A DNA stretch of 64,000 nucleotides from Agmasoma carcini (nom. nud.) (Eukaryota > Microsporidia > Thelohaniidae), in contig JAOXFI010000016.1 in assembly GCA_029232285.1 (NCBI GenBank), forward strand, positions 1-64,000, read 5' to 3'. Both the position numbers and the translations under genes were made by a program. The notes beneath the pieces are model-generated. The model was not told the DNA's origin, ran no database searches, and worked only from the letters and a program-made list of their open reading frames with translations. Below, piece after piece: positions 59,288-64,000 of the stretch; positions within the stretch are counted from its first letter, which is position 1, and every line of letters begins with the position of its first letter.

Positions 59288-61480
59288 ATGAACAACTTTA
59301 ACTCAGAATCTGAGCAAAGCAGATCAAACAACTCATTTAGCTTCAACCAGGACGACTTTGAGGACTCGGGCATAAGCGAACAAGTCCAAAACAGCGAATT
59401 CATCGACGTCACTAACGCTCCAGCAGATTCGAAATTTTTTGGAGGAGAAATCACACGCCAACTTATTAATTTCTTCTCTAATAAAGAATTCATAAAAAGA
59501 ATCAACAAAATGTGCTCGGAAAACAAAGAATCAATCAAAATATCTTTTGACGAGCTTCACCCTTTCCATTCTCAAATCGAAGATAACTTTGAGTCTTTTA
59601 GCTTATTATTAAACGACGCTCTACTAAATTTAGTAACCCAAAAATTCCCAAATTATACAAACATCAAACCTCAAGTATTTGCACGTGTTTCTGATCTTCC
59701 TGTCATAGAAACTGTAAGAAGTCTAAGATCAAACCATCTAAACAAATTGGTAAGAATCGTGGGTGTCGTCACAAGAAGATCAACCGTCTTTTCAGATCCT
59801 TCTATCATAAAATTTACATGTATGAAATGTACTGCTAGTTTTGGTCCTTTCTTTACAAACATCAAACCATCAACTTGTTTTGAATGTCAGTCTAAGGGAC
59901 CATTCCTCATTGATTCAAAATCGTCAGTTTATAAAGATCTTCAAAGGATCACCGTCCAAGAAGTTCCTTCTAAAGTCCCACAAGGTTCATTACCAAGATC
60001 AATAGAAGTAATTCTAACAGGTGATCTTGTTGATTCATCAAAGCCGGGTGATGAGGTTGATATTGTTGGTGTTTATAAAAACTTTTACAGTCAATATGCT
60101 AAATCAGGCTATCCTACATTCTCGACCGTCATTGAAGCATCTTCTGTTAGTACTTCTTTTTATGAAGATATTTTAACTGATGACGATATACGTGAAATTA
60201 GGTATCTATCAAAGGATAAGGACATCATTAGTCGAATAGTGCACTCCATCGCACCTTCAATTTGTGGTCATGACAATATCAAGAAGGCTATTGCTTGTTC
60301 TTTGTTTGGTGGTGTTCCTAAAGACCAAGCTGGTCATAGAATTAGGGGTGATATCAATGTTCTTCTTTTAGGTGATCCTGGTACAGCAAAAAGTCAATTT
60401 TTGAGACAAGTTTCTTCAATTAATCCAAGATGTGTTCTTGCTACTGGTCAAGGTGCTTCTGCAGTAGGTCTAACAGCATCAGTTAGGAGGGATCCTGCTG
60501 TGGGTGAATGGATATTAGAGGGTGGTGCTCTTGTTTTAGCTGATAATGGTATGTGTTGTATTGATGAATTTGATAAAATGAGTGATAAAGATAGGACATC
60601 AATTCATGAGGCTATGGAGCAGCAATCCGTTTCTGTATCTAAAGCTGGTATTGTAGCATCCTTAAATGCTCGTTGTTCTGTTATAGCAGCAGCAAATCCT
60701 ACGAGAGGTACTTATAATTCTGCTTTATCATTTTCACAAAATGTAAATTTGACAGATCCTATAGTTTCTAGATTTGATATTTTGTGTGTTGTTAAGGATG
60801 TTATTGATGTTGATAGAGATTCTTCAGCAGCTAATTTTATTATTGATAGTCATATACGATCTGCCACTTCAAATGCTGTTAATGATAATGTTTTATTTGA
60901 TGAAAAAGAGAATAATGTTAATGTATTGAAGAAAGTTAAGGTTAATGATAATTTAATAGATTCTGATTTGTTAAGGAAGTACTTTTTGTATGCTAAGGCT
61001 AATTATAGACCAGAAATATCTCTTGATAAGACTAATAAGATATCTAAGTTATATTCTGATTTGAGGAGGTGTGATTCTGGTGTTCCTATTACGATTAGAC
61101 ATGTTGAGAGTATAGTTAGAGTGTCACAATCGTTTGCTAAGATGAGATTGAGTAATGAAGTGTCAGTTGAAGATATTGATATGGCTATATCACTTAGTCT
61201 TGATAGTTTTATATCTGCTCAGAAGTATTCTGTTTGTAAGAAATTAAGGAATAGATTTGGAGGGTATCTTGATAAGAATGATAGTGATTTAGTGTTATAT
61301 TTGCTTAGCGAGATGTTTAATGAGAAGGTTAGGATAGGTATTGATCATAATTATGTGTCTGTTGATGAGTTTGAGAAGAGATTGAATGAGTTTAGCACGA
61401 CTACTGATTATGTTGATTCTGAGTTTTTCCTTAAGAAATATGTGATTAATGATAGTAAAATTATGAGAAGAAATGATTAA
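59288..61480 (+). CDS. MCM2: DNA replication licensing factor MCM2
   Basis: Subunit 2 of the MCM2-7 replicative helicase; nuclear, loaded at origins by ORC/Cdc6. In 730 residues: a Ser/Asp-rich N-terminal tail of about 50 residues; an OB/zinc domain with Cys178, Cys181, Cys197, Cys200 (C4 type) and the Mcm2-specific GPFLIDS, RITVQEVPSKVPQGSLPR and LVDSSKPGDEVDI; the MCM AAA+ core with Walker A GDPGTAKS (362-369), Walker B CCIDEFDKM (423-431), sensor 1 AAAN (467-470) and arginine finger SRFD (494-497). Mcm2 rather than another paralogue is shown by HEAMEQQSVSVSKAGIVASL and DPIVSRFDILCVVKDVIDVD. It is shorter than yeast or human Mcm2, mostly from loss of the N-terminal tail that carries histone-binding and kinase sites elsewhere. 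The 5' part is C-rich and the 3' part G/T-rich (see findings). All catalytic motifs are intact. Confidence 0.97.
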   Translation: MNNFNSESEQSRSNNSFSFNQDDFEDSGISEQVQNSEFIDVTNAPADSKFFGGEITRQLINFFSNKEFIKRINKMCSENKESIKISFDELHPFHSQIEDNFESFSLLLNDALLNLVTQKFPNYTNIKPQVFARVSDLPVIETVRSLRSNHLNKLVRIVGVVTRRSTVFSDPSIIKFTCMKCTASFGPFFTNIKPSTCFECQSKGPFLIDSKSSVYKDLQRITVQEVPSKVPQGSLPRSIEVILTGDLVDSSKPGDEVDIVGVYKNFYSQYAKSGYPTFSTVIEASSVSTSFYEDILTDDDIREIRYLSKDKDIISRIVHSIAPSICGHDNIKKAIACSLFGGVPKDQAGHRIRGDINVLLLGDPGTAKSQFLRQVSSINPRCVLATGQGASAVGLTASVRRDPAVGEWILEGGALVLADNGMCCIDEFDKMSDKDRTSIHEAMEQQSVSVSKAGIVASLNARCSVIAAANPTRGTYNSALSFSQNVNLTDPIVSRFDILCVVKDVIDVDRDSSAANFIIDSHIRSATSNAVNDNVLFDEKENNVNVLKKVKVNDNLIDSDLLRKYFLYAKANYRPEISLDKTNKISKLYSDLRRCDSGVPITIRHVESIVRVSQSFAKMRLSNEVSVEDIDMAISLSLDSFISAQKYSVCKKLRNRFGGYLDKNDSDLVLYLLSEMFNEKVRIGIDHNYVSVDEFEKRLNEFSTTTDYVDSEFFLKKYVINDSKIMRRND

Positions 61481-61769
61481 ATTAAAAATAAATTTAAGTT
61501 ATTGCTTGATTTTGTTAGTCATTAAAAATTAAAAAGATATTTTGAAGCTATTTAATTATTTTTGATTGATATGTTGCATAATTTTTTTTATAAATCCTTA
61601 AATAATACAACACTAATAAATCTATTATTTAATAAACAAATAAACCTTTTATTATATTTTATTAATACTAAATAGTCCAATAATTAATAAATAATTTTAT
61701 TGATTGATATATTGCATAAATCAATTTTTTCATGTTTCATTATAAATATCAAATAAAAAATTTATCCAA
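61481..61769. other. AT-rich spacer, MCM2 to AIG1-like gene
   Basis: A 289-bp AT-rich gap. AAAAAATTTATCC just before 61770 is the likely start signal of the next gene. Nothing else is seen. Confidence 0.6.
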
Positions 61770-62435
61770 ATGTTTAAAAATTTAGTTCACCTGTTTTTGA
61801 CTATAACAACATTATATGGAGTATCAAGCTTTGCTTTACCTCAAATTATTAATGATTACATCGAATCAAGACATTTTGGTAATTTAACATATGTTACAAC
61901 ATGGTCTCTCTATCTTGCACTCATAACTTCAATAATTTTATTTATTTATAGAATGACTAATTATTTTAAAAAATTAAAGAAATTATTTCTAGCATTGTCT
62001 CTAACTTTAACGATATTTGTAAGTATTAGTTATTGGTTGTTGTTTTATGTTGATCCTATGTATTTTAGAAGAGAAGAGCATGTTGAAATGAATGCTATTC
62101 CTTCATTATTCACACAATTATGCCAGCATGTGTTTCCATCGGTGTGTTTGTCTATATTGTTGATGTATGATACGATGTTCTATTCCAGATTGGTTCATTT
62201 TATTTTGATAATAATTTTTTTGAGTTATATGGCTTTATCTTATGCTGTTTATAAGTATGAAAATGAATGGCCATACCCTTTTATGAATGATATGAGTTAC
62301 ACAGGAATATTTTTAATGTTTATTGTTTCAGGTTTGGTGTTAAGTTTGATATTTGAAGTATTAAGAAAAATTGAAATGTTTAGAAGAAGAAAAATAATAT
62401 CAAGACGAATTAAAAGGAAAATTAAAAATAAATAA
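61770..62435 (+). CDS. FAR-17a/AIG1-like multi-pass membrane protein
   Basis: 221 residues with about six hydrophobic segments and a strongly basic C-terminus (RRRKIISRRIKRKIKNK). The layout and motifs resemble the FAR-17a/AIG1 family: YVTTWSLYLAL (41-51), corresponding to the 'Y/F-LT-x' segment; NAIPSLFTQLCQHVFPSVC (108-125), corresponding to 'N-H-x-x-H-x-x-x-P'; and NEWPYPFM, corresponding to 'GTWVYPF'. In animals AIG1 and ADTRP hydrolyse fatty acid esters of hydroxy fatty acids with a catalytic Thr and His; Thr43 and His120 here are the candidates. The basic tail could be an ER-retention or membrane-anchor element. It follows MCM2 on the same strand and is convergent with the Aurora kinase gene. 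The family is inferred from motifs; substrate and activity are unknown. Confidence 0.62.
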   Translation: MFKNLVHLFLTITTLYGVSSFALPQIINDYIESRHFGNLTYVTTWSLYLALITSIILFIYRMTNYFKKLKKLFLALSLTLTIFVSISYWLLFYVDPMYFRREEHVEMNAIPSLFTQLCQHVFPSVCLSILLMYDTMFYSRLVHFILIIIFLSYMALSYAVYKYENEWPYPFMNDMSYTGIFLMFIVSGLVLSLIFEVLRKIEMFRRRKIISRRIKRKIKNK

Positions 62436-62444
62436 AAAAATTTT

Positions 62445-62605
62445 ATTAAAAAGTTATAAAAAAAAGTTATAATAAAAAAGTTATAATAAAAAAGTTATAA
62501 TAAAAAAGTTATAATACTATAAATATATAATATTATATAATACTATAATATTATATAATACTATAATATTAAAATTATTAAAATTATTAAAATTATCAAA
62601 ATTTT
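62445..62605. repeat. AAAAAAGTTATAAT and ACTATAATATTATATAAT tandem repeats
   Basis: The gap between the convergent AIG1-like and Aurora genes is filled by about five copies of AAAAAAGTTATAAT and then three of an ACTATAATATTATATAAT-like unit, followed by AAATTATTA units. It is not coding. Confidence 0.9.
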
Positions 62606-62622
62606 TAATTTTCAAATTTATT

Positions 62623-63429
62623 TTAGTGACGATGCAACACAATGAATGCATGACTCATAGCCTTAGATATGGTCATCCTCTTTGATGGATCCTTCATTGT
62701 ACATCCACTTATAAATCCAATGCACTCATCAGATAAATATTTAGGATATTCAATCTCATTCTTAGATATTTCCATCCTCATCTGATTTAATCCCTTCCTT
62801 CTATCACACCCAAATGGTGTCTCTCCAGTTACAAACTCATAACATAATATGCCTAGTCCCCATATATCAACATTTTGATTATAATTTGACTTACTACACA
62901 TCTCAGGACTTAAATATTCAGCAGTACCCCCAAAGGTTCTTCTTCTTTTATCAATATCACATACACTCCAACCAAAATCACACAATTTTAGCTTGTTATC
63001 ACAACCTATTAATATATTTTCAGGTTTTAAGTCTCTATGAATGATGTTTTTATCATGTAAATGGCTTAATGCCTTCAATATTTGTAGAATATAATAAGAA
63101 GCTTCTGATTCTAAAAATCTACTTTTTTGCTTTAAGAGAGAAAATAAATCACCATTTCCAGCATATTCAATTATGTAATATAAATTTTTAGAGTCATAAA
63201 AGTGACCGTAATATCTTAGTATGTTCTGATGGGATGTGTTTTGATGTACTTCGACTTCTCTTCTAATATTTCTTGAGTCATTGCTATCTTTTATAGCTTT
63301 ACGGTTGTAGATCTTTAAAGATAGAATGTAACCTGTTAGTTTGTGTCTTGCTAACCATACCTGTCCAAATCTACCTGATCCTAAGAACTTTCCAAGTTCA
63401 AAGTCGTCTATAGTGAGAAAGCTTGTCAT
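62623..63429 (-). CDS. IPL1: Aurora/Ipl1-type serine/threonine kinase
   Basis: A mitotic kinase that in other eukaryotes corrects kinetochore attachment and acts at the spindle midzone. The 268 residues are almost only a kinase domain: glycine loop GSGRFG (17-22), Lys39 in LSLKIY, alpha-C RREVEV with Glu58, catalytic HRDLKPEN (131-138), DFGWSV (151-156), which is an Aurora hallmark, and activation loop RRRTFGGTAEYLSPEM, where Thr165 corresponds to the autophosphorylated Thr288 of human Aurora A. The GG in place of LC before GT is unusual. The N-terminal extension (regulatory boxes in animals, about 100 residues in yeast Ipl1) is reduced to about nine residues. INCENP-binding surfaces cannot be judged by eye. 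The ATG follows an A-run and GCAAATTTTTTT-type sequence (63440-63452 on +). The assignment to Aurora rather than PLK or PKA-type kinases is strong; A versus B type does not apply to a single-copy fungal-type gene. Confidence 0.9.
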   Translation of the reverse strand: MTSFLTIDDFELGKFLGSGRFGQVWLARHKLTGYILSLKIYNRKAIKDSNDSRNIRREVEVHQNTSHQNILRYYGHFYDSKNLYYIIEYAGNGDLFSLLKQKSRFLESEASYYILQILKALSHLHDKNIIHRDLKPENILIGCDNKLKLCDFGWSVCDIDKRRRTFGGTAEYLSPEMCSKSNYNQNVDIWGLGILCYEFVTGETPFGCDRRKGLNQMRMEISKNEIEYPKYLSDECIGFISGCTMKDPSKRMTISKAMSHAFIVLHRH

Positions 63430-63780
63430 TTTTTTTATTGCAAATTTTTTTCTTGTTTAAATTTAATAGAAAATGTGTAGTTAATAGTAAAATATAAAAG
63501 TTGGTAATTTGTATTGTAAAGAATGTATAATAATGCTTATAATTTGTATTGTAATAAATGTATAATAATACTTATGATTTTTATTAGATTTTTACAATCA
63601 AATTATCAGCTAACAAAAATAGTCTTAGATTTTTTTTTTAATATTTCTGCTTTATATAAGAATCGAACTCAGCTAACTAAAATAGTTTTAGATTTTTTTT
63701 AATATTTTTGCTTTATATAAGAATCGAACTCAGCTAACTAAAATAATCATTTTTACATTTTATTAAAATATGTTACATCA
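63430..63780. other. Upstream region of the Aurora gene with two direct repeats
   Basis: A start signal lies near 63440. Two copies of ATTTGTATTGTAA(A/T) AATGTATAATAAT occur at about 63508-63570, and two copies of a ~57-bp unit (AGCTAACTAAAATAGT through GCTTTATATAAGAATCGAAC) at about 63615-63745. No RNA gene could be folded from the GAATCGAACTC motif. Confidence 0.6.
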
Positions 63781-63799
63781 CTTAAAAATATGTTTCTAA

Positions 63800-64000
63800 G
63801 TGATTAACTATTTACAAATTGACATGAAATGTCTAACTAACCACTTAAATAACAGCATAACTAACAGACTAACTAACCACATAGCTAAATGAATAATAAA
63901 CAACATAACTAACTTAAATACTAAACAATTAACTAACTGACTAACTAACCACTTAACTAAATGATTAATCAATAAATTAAATGATTGACTAACTAACCAT
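63800..64000. repeat. Degenerate CTAACTAACCACTTAACTAAATGA array at window end
   Basis: Imperfect short repeats built on ACTAAC, CTAACCACTTAACTAAATGA and GACTAACTAACCAT run off the right edge. The GACTAACTAACCAT phase is reminiscent of the GACTGACCAC units at the left edge. Confidence 0.8.

Noticed and set aside
59215..59538. Minus-strand frame overlapping the MCM2 start.
   Set aside because: Antisense to MCM2 coding sequence; no family features.
63600..63760. tRNA gene suggested by GAATCGAACTC (B-box-like when reversed).
   Set aside because: No acceptor or anticodon stems can be drawn around it, and it is part of a ~57-bp direct repeat.

Overview
The window looks like a contig from a microsporidian with an expanded, repeat-rich genome. 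It is very AT-rich. It carries compact intron-less genes for reduced eukaryotic proteins (a small Orc1, an Mcm2 with a short tail, a small Aurora kinase, HAP5/NF-YC, a small Ase1/PRC1). Most starts sit a few bases after an A-rich/AAATTTT stretch or, once, a CCC, which are start signals described for Microsporidia. I cannot name a genus.

Layout. (1) 1-4.6 kb is a gene island: Ase1/PRC1-like (+), a Sen54-like protein (-), Orc1/Cdc6-like ATPase (-) and HAP5 (+). It is bracketed by two decamer minisatellites whose units are reverse complements of each other. (2) About 4.6-57.3 kb contains no gene I believe is functional. It is a graveyard of dead mobile elements: Ty3/gypsy-type retroelements (at least five segments on both strands, two with recognisable LTR-like repeats), about twenty relics of IS1595/ISXO2-like (Merlin-type) DDE transposases in several subfamilies, three Tc1/mariner/IS630-like relics, one hAT-like relic with a zinc finger, and two nested foldback elements. 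None has an open frame longer than about 120 codons. All calls there rest on motif-level reading across stops and frameshifts. (3) 57.3-63.4 kb is a second gene island: SulP-type anion transporter (-), MCM2 (+), a FAR-17a/AIG1-like membrane protein (+) and an Aurora/Ipl1-type kinase (-). Short-period arrays fill the gaps, and another degenerate array runs off the end.

How the genes fit together. Orc1 and Mcm2 belong to origin licensing. Aurora kinase and Ase1/PRC1 both belong to the anaphase spindle midzone, and Aurora-family kinases are known to act on PRC1/Ase1 in other eukaryotes. HAP5 is the NF-YC subunit of the CCAAT-binding factor. The co-location may be chance, but the window is enriched in cell-division genes. 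Gene pairs are divergent (ORC1/HAP5, SulP/MCM2) or convergent (ASE1/Sen54-like, AIG1-like/Aurora), with short intergenic spaces.

No tRNA, rRNA, CRISPR or intact mobile element was recognised. Many stops in the relics fall where glutamine, arginine or tryptophan is expected, and several catalytic acidic residues have become Lys, Asn or Gly. This fits decay by C:G to T:A transitions.
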